Assembly (NCBI GenBank): GCA_036250195.1
Contig: JAVHZZ010000007.1
Coordinates: 160,031,150 to 160,095,149, forward strand
Reading direction: 5' to 3'
DNA: 64,000 nucleotides
DNA from: Mixophyes australis
Taxonomy: Eukaryota; Chordata; Amphibia; Anura; Limnodynastidae
Every line of letters starts with the position of its first letter. Position 1 is the first letter of the stretch. This document shows, in pieces, positions 48,501 to 60,100 of the stretch. The position numbers and the translations under genes were made by a program. Below the pieces are notes generated by a model, which saw nothing but the letters and a program-made list of their open reading frames with translations, was not told the origin of the DNA and ran no database searches.

Positions 48501-49397
48501 AAGTTTCCCTTTGATAACGCATTTATGCGCCTCCCAGATAGTAATTCTCCAGACGTCTGGAGTAACATTGTCAGATATATAGTCATCTAATGCAGCAGTC
48601 AGTTGGTCCCTACAATATGTATTTTGGAGGAGAAGCTCGTTTAGGCACCAAGTGCATTTTTTAGTCTTTAAATGAGAGAGTTGGAAAGTCAATGAAATGG
48701 GGGCGTGATCTGACCAAGTTATTTGGCCAATAGATGTTGTTAGGAGGTTAGGGAGGAACCGTTGTGGAAGGAGCAGATAGTCAATCCGTGAGTATACCTC
48801 ATGGGGGTGGGAGAAAAAGGAATAGTCCCTCTCCCCTGGGTGTTGCAGGCGCCATGTGTCGACCAGTTGGTGTTCATGAAGTGTACGTCTAACCTTACAA
48901 TGTTGCGATCTGCGCACCCCCGTCCAGCCTTTGGAGGTATCAATTTCTGGTTGAAGGGTCCAATTGAGATCGCCTCCCACAAGCAGAATTCCCTCCGCAT
49001 ATTCTGCGACTTTATCTAAGACCTGTGAAATAAACATTGGTTGACCTTGGTTAGGCAGATAGAAGTTCACAAAAGTATATGTGACATCAAATAACCGACA
49101 TTTTATTAGAAGTGCTCTTCCTTCTGCGAGACATATTTTCTGAAAGTCTGAGAAGGGTAATCTCTTAGAGAACAGAGTAGCATCTCCCAGCGTCTTGCCC
49201 TCACTATTGTTACTAAGATATGAGGAAGTGTAGAAGCCATCCGAGAGCAGTGGGGCAGATCCCTGCTTAAAATGGGTTTCTTGAAAAAAAACAACATCTG
49301 CTCCCAGGTGTCTCATTTCTCTCAACGCCCGTGATCTTTTTTCAGGGAGGTTAAGACCCTTGGCATTAACTGAAACTAATTTAAATTTATCTGTCAT
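45589..49397 (-). pseudogene. LINE ORF2: APE endonuclease and reverse transcriptase, one TGA and one frameshift
   Basis: From ATG at 49397 the first 417 codons are an APE-type endonuclease: VSVNAKGLNLPEKRSRAL, the catalytic Glu in FFQETHF, GGDLNWTL, and SDHAPISLTF near 48700. A TGA at 48144-48146 interrupts the same frame, which then continues into the RT (KSTPSGKSPGPDGFSIAYYK, SYRPISLLNVD, NGTRQGCPLSPLIF, ALFADDLLAV). A Cys-His motif C-x2-C-x8-H-x4-C (CWRC to WWDC) lies near 45990-45940. The frame ends at 45771, but RTARPPNIRDWINRLEYY continues in another frame to 45589. The enzyme nicks target DNA and primes reverse transcription from it. Confidence 0.9.
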
Positions 49398-50173
49398 GGT
49401 GGCTCTAAGTATCTCAGAAACGCACTTCTGCCACTCTCATAGCTGAGGAGTTGGGTTGGCATTTGTAAGCAATAGATGACCGTGAACCTTGCAAATAAGT
49501 AAAACATTATATGAGTTGAGACTAGTGGGCAGGGGGGGGGTAGGAAAGCCACATGAGGGAAAACACAACACTAACAGACACCAACAAACAAACAAAGAAA
49601 AACACAACAGATAGTATAACATCAAACCGCTCCAGGGAGACGGGTGTGGAGGAGCCACAACCATCTCTCGGGTTTCTTCTAGCGGTGGGGGGTAAAGGGG
49701 GGGTTAACGACAGTGACTAACAGAGTCATCTTATCAGTATATCAGAAAATTGCAATGGCCTAAACAGCAAGACCAGTAGAAGTAGTAATGGCAATAACAA
49801 TAACAGTAACAACTTAACAGGTCTCATGGTTAGTAGTAGGACCTCCAGCGGGTGTAAACCAGAGAGATCTGGGTCACCAACAGGAACACTGAACTATCAT
49901 ATCAGCTTGATGTGGTGTCACATTAAGATTTATATTCTGATGATAAAGGGCTTGAGTGATTACAGAAACCAGTCAGCATATAAGGCTATTGTTGACCTGA
50001 TACTTGGTTTAGATATCCAAGCTCTCTGGCCTAGCCAGAAGAGAGGGATACAGGAACGGGAATGAGCCCCTCTGTAGAGAACATCCAAGTGGAATGAGAT
50101 AGTCCAAAGGTCACCAAGAGTTCTCAGTCGCATAGTGTAAGAATTTGTAAGAAGACCTAAAGCAGGAGTCAAA

Positions 50174-51264
50174 TTAAGGATCCGAGGTTTCCGGTGGGTC
50201 TCGACGTCTCCTCATCGCATTTCTGGGGCTTCCAACCATTTGCCAGGTTTCACTGCTAGTTGGATGCAGTCGGACGGAATGTTGATGCCAGTCCGGAAGT
50301 ACTATCTCCTGTAGGCCCAAGTGTGAGCAGAATGGTTTAATGTCTTGGGGTGTTCTCAAGATCTCCATCCTTCCGTTGTTAGACACTTGCAAGCTAAGAG
50401 GAAACCCCCAGCGGTATTTAATGTTCTTAGAACGCAGTATGTCAGAGGCTTAAGCATCCGGCGTAACTGCAAGGTTTGCCACGAGAGGTCTTGGAAGATC
50501 TGAAGTCTATTGCCATCGTAGTCAATAGCATCCAGTTTCCTAGATTTCTGGAGAATTGCTTCTTTCTGTACATAGTAATGCAGGCGGCAGAACACGTCTC
50601 TTGGGCGTTAAGACGGAGACCCTCGTGGTCTGAGGGCCCTATGGGCTCTGTTAAATTGAATACTGGTGGTAGGGTCTTGTTCTAGGATCTCATTGAAGAC
50701 CTTAGTGAGGAAGGCAATTAGGTCTTGAGTGGGTATGTCCTCAGGGATGCCCCGAATTCGCAGGTTGTTCCTACGGCCTCTATTGTCGAGATCATCAACT
50801 CTGCTGTTGATCAGTTGTAACTCTTGAGCTTGTTGAGCTACTGTGTCGCTAAGAGTATCATGACGTGTTGCATATTCTTCTCTGAAGTCTTCTAATTTAG
50901 ACATTCTAGATGACAGTCGGGCCAGATCTGCTTGTAGAGTGGCTACCTCCTTCTTACCTGTCTCCTTAAGTCTGGACTCCAGGTGTTCAAAGTCTTTCTT
51001 AGAGGTGAGCTCCGCCTTTGTAGGTAAGGATTTTACTAATTGCAAGATCGCCCCGATGTCTTGATTTGTACTTATCGAGCAATCAGTGGAGGCGGATTCA
51101 GTTGAGTTGGCTATTTCTGCAGCCTTAGCCACTTCTGGTGAAGACGGCGGGTTATTATCTTGTTCTGAAGGAGTAGTTGCAGAATGAAGGTATTGCCGTA
51201 GATCCTGGCGCCTAGGTGTTTCCGTGGGTTTCCGCTTGGACTGATTCTTCTTATCTTTGCCCAT
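50174..51264 (-). pseudogene. LINE ORF1: L1-type RNA-binding protein, frameshifted
   Basis: ATG at 51264 begins MGKDKKNQSKRKPTETPRR, a basic N-terminus. A heptad-rich coiled coil follows (about residues 75-165, including EVATLQADLARLSSRMSKLE), then the RRM-like word NNLRIRGIPED and NRAHRALRPRG near 50620. After a frame change the C-terminal domain continues in 50595-50356 (QEAILQKSRKLD-type, YDGNRLQIFQDLS) and in 50392-50174 (SNNGRMEILRTPQDIKPF), ending at a stop at 50174. The order coiled coil - RRM - CTD is that of L1 ORF1p. Two frame changes break it. Confidence 0.85.
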
Positions 51265-52200
51265 TACAGGTACATACCGAAGTCTCCCAGTATAGAATAT
51301 AAGTACAGAGGTTATATATAGCCTTGCTTTAAAACAATGATCTGCTTTGTCACATGTCGCCTCCCCCCAGTGGGTGGACTATTCCGCCATCTAGCCAATT
51401 CTCAGCACAATGTTAAAGTTCTTTGTGGGTAGCCAGGGCCCTGTCTTTTAATACATGATCTATGACCACGTGTGCTGTTTCGCCCCGACGGATATGATGT
51501 TTCAGACTTTGTGTAGCCAGATTAGTCTCGGGGTGCTCACATACAAGTCCGCCTAGAGTGTCCTGTTATAAGTTTAGAGCAGTGGAGCTGGCAGAGAACT
51601 TTATAATATATGATGACAAAAGTGTTTGCACTCTTTGAAATTCACCACTAGGTGGCAGCAGAGTCTGGCTTTTTAATTCACAGGGGTGCACAGGCAGGCA
51701 CTATACAAATGGATCTGCAGCTTTGAGAGCTCTTACAGTGAGCTGCCTCAGTCACACAAAAGCTCACCATATCCAAGGGGCATATCCACCGGCATCCCTG
51801 GTGAGTTGGAGAATTCCAGGGCCCTTCACCGCCTCTCCGATTGCGCTGTGTGCCTGATCAACCACCGGAAGTCTGGGTGTCTACTCACTTCCGGTTTCAC
51901 CGCCGGGGAACCCTGATCGAATCTGGGGGAGTCTGATCTTGTCAGAGGCCAGGCAGGCACCCAGGAGCACCAGCCCGTCGGAACCAGCGGCAGACGCCTC
52001 TTCTCACGCTGCACCTGCGTGGCCCTCCAAACCCCACTCTCCGCCAGCAACTAGATCGCCGATGTCCGCTTGGGGGGCAGGTAAGTGTCTTTACTTCTTT
52101 CTCGGGGGGCAGAAACTGGGTTTCAATAATGCTGTGGCTGTGATAGGAAACAGGCTTCACGCCACTTCACCGCTGCAGTAAGCCCGTCAGTCCCGCCAGT
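51265..52200 (-). other. Probable 5' UTR/promoter of the L1/Tx1-type LINE
   Basis: Non-coding sequence upstream of ORF1 with rising CpG content toward 51900-52080. The outer border is set only by the return to AT-rich sequence and is approximate. Confidence 0.35.
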
Positions 52201-54640
52201 CACATCCAAAAGCATGTGTCCGGAAAGAGCCCTCGATATTCAGGGACGATGGAAACACTCCACCTGTGCATTTATATTGATAGATATTAATACATTTCCC
52301 AATGCTATTTCAGCCAGCATAGTACTGTGGAGACACATTGCACATACCTGGAAGTTCTAACCTAATTACCTCCCTGATTACCTGTTTACCGAGCTAATGA
52401 ACTTGGTCTGCCAGCTAGTTATCTTAACAGTCACTCAGACATCATTCAGATTACATTACTAACAACCCAGATTACTTAATAACAATGGACATTTGAGACA
52501 AATGGTAATTACCTTAGTTAATTCTAGCTCTCCCTCCTGTCATGCAATATGGTTTAAGCTGTCTTGTTAGTTTCACACAATATGGCACAGTCGTAATATT
52601 TCCACTACAAGGCGCACACCCAGGGGGGGTTTACTGGTCTGTAAACCCCTCTCCTGCCTGGAGCACAGGCCGCGTGTCACGAATGCCCAGCCTGTCCCAG
52701 ATACAGCAATCATCTGGCCGTGACTGGCGTCACCTTAGTCACTTAGCAATGAACACACCTTTTCTGCCACCACAAAGGATTTATTATGGTGTCCTTATGT
52801 TCACCAAAACCTCTTGTTGTTGTTGAGATTACATTACAAGGTTACATACAATATACATTGTCATACCTGAATATTAAGGGAAAATAACAATAGTACATAA
52901 TTGTCAAACCGGGGTACCAGGGAAATCTAACAGAGGGCCCTGCTACCTGCGGAAGCTGCATGACCACATTCTGTATTGGACCAGAGTGAGAAGTCAGAGC
53001 CTGTAGCCAATCAGGAGGCGAGCAGCGTAATGCTTATATCCATCTGACACTCAGGATGGTTCCACATTTAAGACCTGTGTGTCTGTGTCTTCTGCTATAA
53101 AGATGGATTGTTAAGGTACCGGAGCGCGGAACGTAGCTGCAGAGCAGTTGTGGATAACAGGAGGATAACGTCACTGGACGCGTGTGGGGAATTACAATGT
53201 AATGTTCTGTGCTGGTGCTGGAGAGAACCGGAGGGGGTTTATCTATTTGATGGTATGTTGCTTATTACAAAAATAAATATATTTAGCAGATTTCTTCATT
53301 ACTCTTTGGTTTGCACGGGGAAACCAGCTCTCACATGTCTACTCACATACTGTGCCTCATGATTATTCACACATACTGCCTGTCTCTCTTATATTTAACT
53401 GTGTCTCACATTTATGGGGTAAAGCTGGGCATCCAGCGCTATAACACACATAGGAGCCAAGTGTAATAGTAAATGTAATTAGGTAAATGACCCTTTGTGT
53501 ATAATCATTGAATTCAACCAGAGTACAGTACATTTATATAAAAGTGCACCTCACATTTATGAAAATAAGGAACCTATGTTTGAGTGATTTTAAAGCTTGA
53601 CCAAAAACTCCAAAGTAATTTGTTCAAAGGGTCAACGGGTCAGCTGTAAACCCAATGAGTGACCGGAGGATTGTGCTTGATATAGATAAGTATATTTTTA
53701 TGAGTTGCAAAGAACTTTATAAAAGCTGTATTATAGCTGTACTAAACAAGGGGCCGCTATAAACACTGTACAGGTGGGGCGATGTATCTGACGCTGCAGG
53801 CTACTTCATTTAATATGGGGATCGTGGTAGTCCCTATTAATTTTAGGTGGGGTAGTTTGGGGGCTTTTAAATGAATGTTAGGCTGAGTTTTGTTAGAAGA
53901 AGGGCTATTTATTAAATGTGAATACTAGTTATTTAATATCAGTGTTGTTTTATGGGTAGGAAAGGTTTATTTATCAAACATGAATACTATTTAATGTCAG
54001 GGCAGGTTTGGAAGATATAAATCTATTTATTAAATATTAATACTGTTATTGCAATGCTGTTATTATTATTATTATCCTTTATTTGTTAGGCTGGGTGCAG
54101 GGATGGAGGCCTATTTAACGTAGGTGCTATTGATTTAACGTCGGGATGGTTTGGGGGATAGAGGCCCAAATGGTTCACTCATTGCTGGACTTTACAAATT
54201 TAATGGACCGATCCCTTTTTTTCAAACATTCCAGGATACACAAAAGCAGCAACTGAGCATCAGACACTGGCAGCAGCAGCAGATAGTGAAGCCTGTAAGA
54301 ACAGGTAGGAGAGAGCAGGACAGACTCACAACTGTCCTGATTCTGGTCCCAATGTTGGTTGACTGTCCTGCTCAGTCAGGACTTTCTCCCCCTGCAGGGA
54401 CAGTTGTAGGGTATGTCCTGCTTCACACTGCTCTGCTTATGAAGGGGGGGGGGGGGCTGCATGCACCTAACAGTAGTGCACACAGCATTGCCTGTGTATT
54501 TGATGGCAATTGGAAGAGTTGGAGAGAAGCCAAGCCCTGTCTAAAATAGCCACACCCCCAAGTATGCTGGTCACTCCCACTGGGGGCGTGGTATGGAACC
54601 CCTTCTCCTCAAAGCCTGTGTTTGCCTCTGACTGTCATGA
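52201..54640. other. Intergenic, no gene supported
   Basis: Short open frames occur (for example near 53108) without recognised domains. A GCTATAAAG word lies near 53092 but no gene follows it that I can support. From 53400 the sequence is AT-rich, with a short (TTA)n run near 54060. Confidence 0.35.
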
Positions 54641-55300
54641 GCCACGGCCCCACTGCTTCCGGGATGTCACTTCATCCCTCTTCATACCGGTTGCCTAGGC
54701 AACAACCGCAACGCTTCTCCCTGTCGCCGCGCTCGCCCAGATATCAAACAGCCGGGTGCATATGCGCAGGGGTGTGTGAGCACATCCTCCTATGGCTGAT
54801 AGGGGAATGAGCTCAGCTGGGCACTCTGCTAGGTGATAGGTCCTCATCACTATTTAAGGCAGTGAGGACTGAGCCTCACTGCTAGTTATAGCTTCCAGGC
54901 TCTGTTTCTGACCTGCTCCTTTCTCCTGCTCCTGTTCTGTTTTTGATAGATTTGTGTATGACCCCTGGCTTGCTTAATGGACTTTGTTGGATTGCCTGTG
55001 ACCCTGACCTCTGCCTGTTTTCCGGATACATTGCTTTCTGCCGGCCCTGACCCTTGCCTGGACTTCACTCTTCTGCCTGCTATAGCCCCTCTGACCTTGG
55101 CCTGTTTCTGGACTACGCTACCTTCTACCATCAGGCCCTCGCCTGCGCTACAGTAATACTTAAAACGTGTACTACTCTGAGTTAAAGACCTGGGGGCATC
55201 TGAGTACCTGTGAGGGCGTTCAGCTCTACGGGAAAGGCGGCTGCTAGAGGTGAAGACCTCTCCTGCCTGTTCTACAAGTTTATGGTATTTTCTGCAAGCC
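54640..55300 (+). repeat. LTR-like dispersed repeat, copy 2, with RFX-type palindrome
   Basis: Related to the repeat at 8490-8990 over its second half. The upstream half, not seen in copy 1, contains GTTGCCTAGGCAAC (54690-54703), a perfect 14-bp palindrome like the X-box bound by RFX factors. It also has a TATTTAAGGCAG box near 54853 followed by a likely start region. The end holds AGCTCTACGGGAAAGGCGG and GGTGAAGACCTCT. Probably a solo LTR. Confidence 0.5.
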
Positions 55301-55509
55301 ATAACACTGACTACATACAAAATTGCAGGTAATAGCAAGGGCAAAATGTACCGAACAACATGAAATAACAATACACATAATACACCAATGCTCTGGTGTA
55401 TATACTTAGACTGGGCCAAGGATTAAAAAGTACATTAAACTGTGAGAAATGTGTGATGAATAAAAAGTTCTCAGTCCAGTAGCACCCCGTTTCCTCACAC
55501 ACCCCAGTT

Positions 55510-55935
55510 ATTAGTGTCCTCTATAGGGCACCACAAATAGTCCGCACCGCCGTACAGAGGGCAAACAACAAAACAGTACACAGTATTACAGGACAGTACA
55601 GTAAAATAACAATACAACTCTCAACACAGCTAATAATAGCCTGAGGGGCAATGGGCAATGAGTTGCAAGGGGTCAGCGCTAACCTGAAACCTGTGCCCAT
55701 TAGCGTGGGCGCGACTAATAGGACAGAACCACTGATAGAGGAGTGGAGTCAGGGACAGAGATCCCAGGGAAGAGGGGCACAGATGATGAGCAGAAGGTGT
55801 AAGTAATGAGGTGGGTTTTCAAGGGGCGTTTTGAAGCGTTGCAGCCTAGCGGATAGTGCGATAGACCGAGGGAGATGGTTCCAGCGTTGGGGGCAGCACG
55901 GGAGACATCTTGGATTCGGGAGTTGCCCCTTTTAC
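55510..55935 (-). mobile_element. CR1/L2-group LINE 3'-end fragment
   Basis: On the minus strand it contains ANCGGCGGTGCGGACTATTTG-type sequence (CTGTACGGCGGTGCGGAC) just before the tail, as in the copies at 20672 and 25755. The upstream part reads NAGTISLGLSHYPLG and RPLKTHLITYTF, remnants of the LINE C-terminal coding end. Strongly 5' truncated. Confidence 0.6.
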
Positions 55936-56847
55936 AGCTCTGACCTGTTCTTAGTGAACACCCAGGTGACGCCATTGGTGCATAAACTATACATATATTA
56001 ATGTTACTATGTATTATAAAGGTAGTAAGATATCCTGTCATTACATACAACACACAACAGTACAAACACAGTGTATAGATGTGGCTGACAGTGTTATAGT
56101 AAATGCTAAGTCACATTATAGTGTTATGCTGTGTACAGATACGGTAATGAAGTGTCATATAAGAAGGGAGAATATATGTAAAAGTCGCATTTTTCATGTA
56201 AAATGTGATAAAATACAAACACCGCATGTTGTTTACTCTTTATAATAAAATGGGATTCGTCAAATAAACCATAGGAATAGACGTGAGCTACTTATAATGT
56301 AATGAATGAAGTAATATCAGCAGTTACATCGTCACCGTGTATCCTAATAGGTGTATCTGGGGATTATGTCGCAGTTATGTGAATACGTCCTAACTGTTCC
56401 CTGCCCAGTCCTGTTCCGCTGCTCCAGGTATACGGTGGGTGACGGAATAATCTACACACTGACACCCTGACCATGTGCAGTACTGACATACACACATATT
56501 ACACAAACTGTCATACATGCAGCTCTAACTGAGGCTCATATATGTAACATGTCACTATATCTGGGGACATCCAGCAAGAAGTGCAAATTAGCTCCTGGGC
56601 ACAACACAGGGGGAGGGGGGAATACAATGTGTTTTTCTATGCAGGGAAAATACTGTCTGCTCTCCCCAGTAACATAACGATACCGGCAGCTTTATCTGTA
56701 CCCTGTGGTGGAGGGTGCACCTTCTCCCAAATCTGAATCTTTCACACATTTTGATTTTGCCCCTCGCCCACTTGCAGATGTGAGCTCTGTACATTGATCT
56801 GGGTGGAATGTAGGGAGGGTCTAATGAGAAGAGCAGGATGTCTGTGA
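55936..56847. other. Upstream flank of PARP14-like gene B
   Basis: AT-rich to about 56550, then a more balanced region approaching the promoter. No coding sequence recognised. Confidence 0.4.
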
Positions 56848-56866
56848 GAAATGAAAGTGAAACTTC
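56848..56866 (+). promoter_or_regulatory. Interferon-stimulated response element (ISRE) of gene B
   Basis: GAAATGAAAGTGAAACTTC contains the full GAAANNGAAACT consensus plus a third GAAA, so it could bind ISGF3 and IRF1-type factors. It lies about 110 bp upstream of the ATG at 56977, in the position expected for an interferon-inducible promoter. Mammalian PARP14 is interferon-inducible. No TATA box is evident nearby. Confidence 0.8.
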
Positions 56867-56976
56867 ACAACTAGCAGAGAAACAACACAGACTCCATTAT
56901 TCCCCGACACTCCACTCACACACACCACTATCCTGAGTGTCCACAGCCTCCCTCACACTCCAGACACTGCCCCAGC

Positions 56977-57166
56977 ATGGGGGACAGCAACTACCAGTTC
57001 CCTGTGGCCCTCAGGTGGGAAGAGGGGCCAGAGAGACTGAAGGAAATGAAGAACAAACTTCTGCTGTATTTCCAGAGTAGGAGAAAGTCTAATGGAGGAG
57101 AGTGTGAGATCCGGGGCACGGAGTGCGGCCAGGGGCACGTCCTCATCCACTTCAGGGAGCAGACGG
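56977..57166 (+). CDS. parp14: PARP14-like gene B exon 1: RRM1 start
   Basis: ATG at 56977 in the context CAGCATGG, donor GTGAGT at 57167. It reads MGDSNYQFPVALRWEEGPE, then NKLLLYFQSRRKSNGGECEI and GHVLIHFREQT. L-x-x-Y-F-Q-S-x-x-x-S-x-G-G-E-C-E is shared with human PARP14 near its start, where residue spacing also fits. The start choice is supported by the family's N-terminal length. 63 codons plus one base. Confidence 0.93.
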
Positions 57167-60100
57167 GTGAGTGCTGGGGCCCCTATACAGGGGGGTGAGT
57201 GCTGGGGCCCCTATACATGGGGGGTGAGTACTGGGGACCCCCATACAGGAGGAGAGGGGGGCTTCGGCAGGGTTAATAACACAGCAGCAGGTTTTATTGG
57301 TACCTACTTATGATGAGACCCAGTTCCAGAAATCCACCCCTAATACTTCATGTAAATACTTTGTTACTTTGTAGAATAGTGATATATTGGTCCTGTACAT
57401 ACCCAGTATGTAGCATAACAGGTAACCGGTACCGTGAACAGGTAGATGGTGCCACTGATATAAGGAGAGGGGCGCACTACTAGTGAACGTAAGATGCCCC
57501 TGACATGGTATCAATCCACCATTGCAATGTATGTTGATGTTGGAGATAGTCCCGGCAGGCTCAGGGTAACACAGTACAGCAGACTACGGGCTCTTACACA
57601 ATAAAAAGACATAAAGGGCCTGATGCAGATTTGAGCGTATTGTAAAATGCTCCATTTTGCCCACAAGCTCCTCCTCCTGCGCAGAGTCGCACACAGCTAC
57701 ACTTGTGGGGGCATTGTTATGTATCCTGAGTGCAGTACGGGCGTGTGCTCAGATTGTGGGCACAGATACACCTTTTACTGCACCAACCTGGGGCTCGGGC
57801 ACATACGCTGATGATGATGAGATCGCAGGCACTAATTGGCTGGTTGTGGTTCCCTCTGACGCTGCTGGTGCTGTCTCCATTCATCATACGAATCTGTTAG
57901 GATTTAGTGTTTAACTCGTACACGGGACGGGTACAGCTGCTGTTTTATATGGAGCCTAATAGCAAAATGTGGTTTTCCCTATGAGAACAAATGTTTATAA
58001 AATGTTATGTAGAAGTAGGAAGCTGGGGTGTTGGAGGGGACGTTACTGTCTGTGTTATCCTAGTAACAGATCATCAGCTTCTCTGACAGGTTTATATCTC
58101 TATATTTCAGTTCGGGACCAGGTTCTTCAGAAAGAGACCCACGAGCTGACCCTGCCCGGGGGAAAGACGATGAAGCTGGATGTAAGATCAGCAGATAATG
58201 CAGGAAGCGGAGCCAGGACAGTGCCAGCAGTAAGTGTCACCCAGGGCGCGGGTACTACAAGGTGTAATACAGGAGAATCACTGTACATTATAATATCACA
58301 GCAGTAAGTGTCACCCAGGGCGCGGGTATATATTATAACAAGGTATAATACAGGAGAATCACTGTACATTATAATATCACAGCAGTAAGTGTTACCCAGG
58401 GTGTGGTTATATATTATAACAAGGTATAATACAGGAGAATCACTGTACATTATAATATCACAGCGGTAAGTGTCACCCAGGGCGCGGGTATATATTATAA
58501 CAAGGTATAATACAGGAGAATCACTGTACATTATAATATCACAGCAGTAAGTGTTACCCAGGGTGTGGTTATATATTATAACAAGGTATAATACAGGAGA
58601 ATCACTGTACATTATAATATCACAGCGGTAAGTGTCACCCAGGGCGCGGGTATATATTATAACAAGGTATAATACAGGAGAATCACTGTACATTATAATA
58701 TCACAGCAATAAAACGCTGGGAATTGACACCCGGGTTACAGAGCATAGATAACGTTCAGTGATTAGATTTATTTCCCTATAACGGAGGTAGACAGCTCTT
58801 CAGCCTGTGTGGTACAAGTCCCAGCCACTGGGGTGCGCTAAGAATTGTGGTGCCACAATAGCTGGCATTCCTATATCACTCAGGGAATGCTGGGACTTAT
58901 AGTTCCACAACGAAGCCTAACATACACCCTATGAATACAAACCTCTAATATATCAACAAATATTCAAATATGTCTCATTTATTAACTAGAAAATGTGCCC
59001 TAAACAGCAGCCAATCAGCAAGCCAACACTTGTAGTGCTTGCTCTTGGTATACTACAAGTGTGTATGCACTGGCGCAACAGTGCATGCTGTCACTTGTAG
59101 TACCACAAGAGTTGTGACTATATTTTAAGATATTAACCATGACACCCACTGGCTAGGGGTAGCAGAAGGGGCCCAGGGCACATTCATGAATCATGCATTT
59201 TGTATACCTCCATTTAAAAAATATCAGGATGGCGGTTTCAAAATATGCTTCTTTCATTTTAGTAAATCTCACGTTTTCTAAAGCGCACATACAATGTCTA
59301 AGAAGTTTTCTTTGTTGCAAAATCGCACTTTTGTAAATATATCCCTTAGAGTGTTTGCAAAGGGAAAACACAGTATGATCAGTCATGCCCTGAAGTATTT
59401 ACATTAAATATGAGTATTTCATTAATACCATTTGTCTCATTAGCTTTTACTCATTTTTGCAGACTTCCAGAATGAATGATGTGATGCAGCCCCCAGGTAA
59501 TTATTATAAAAATATATGAATTATTTATATTTTGGAGCTATGTTATGCTATATAAATGGATTTCTGTATGTGACTAACAGTGTTCAAGAAGAAGGTCTGT
59601 GAGATGGTTAAGTTTTATCTCCTGATATAAGAGACTTGTAACAACCAGAAACAATGGCACCAATAAGGGAAATGTTTTCTCTACAAAATCTTAGTGTCTC
59701 TTGTGCATGTACCATGTGTTAAAGTGGGAAGGGGAGGGTGTCCTGTACCTTGTATAATGAACAGGGCCGTAACGAGGGTGGTGTGGGCGGTGCCGTCACC
59801 CAGGGCGCAAAGCCAAGGGGGCGTTCCAAATGCCGAACTTCCAGTCAGTGGAACTTAACGGCTGAAGCATCAAACTCTGGTAAGTTAAAAATCTCTCTCT
59901 CTCACTCTCTCTCTCCTCCTACCCCTCCCCCCCTCCTTAGATGGGGGGCGCCGCTGCCCTGTCTCGCCCAGGGCACCAAAATGTATAGTTACAGCACAGA
60001 GGATGAATATACAGTATGCTGGTGTGAATGCTCTTTCTCTATTAATTTGTACATAAACGTGATGTTATTCTCACTCTGTATCTTCATAATCCCCAATAGT

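Larger units (their letters stand above)
45185..52200 (-). mobile_element. L1/Tx1-type LINE, nearly full length
   Basis: On the minus strand: a 5' region (about 52200-51265), ORF1 (51264-50174), a spacer (about 50173-49398), ORF2 (49397-45589), a 3' UTR and an AATAAA-type signal followed by an A-rich end near 45185-45235. The total of about 7 kb fits a complete L1-group element. ORF1 has frame breaks and ORF2 has one in-frame TGA and one frameshift near its end. The 5' border is uncertain. It is much better preserved than the other LINEs here, so it is probably the youngest. Confidence 0.88.

Noticed and set aside
53090..53362. Possible first exon after a TATA-like box
   Set aside because: GCTATAAAG and a short frame are present, but no domain, no continuation and no ISRE-type or other promoter support were found.
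58127..58693. 188-codon minus-strand frame
   Set aside because: Produced by the 81-bp donor-copying repeat, whose period is divisible by three.
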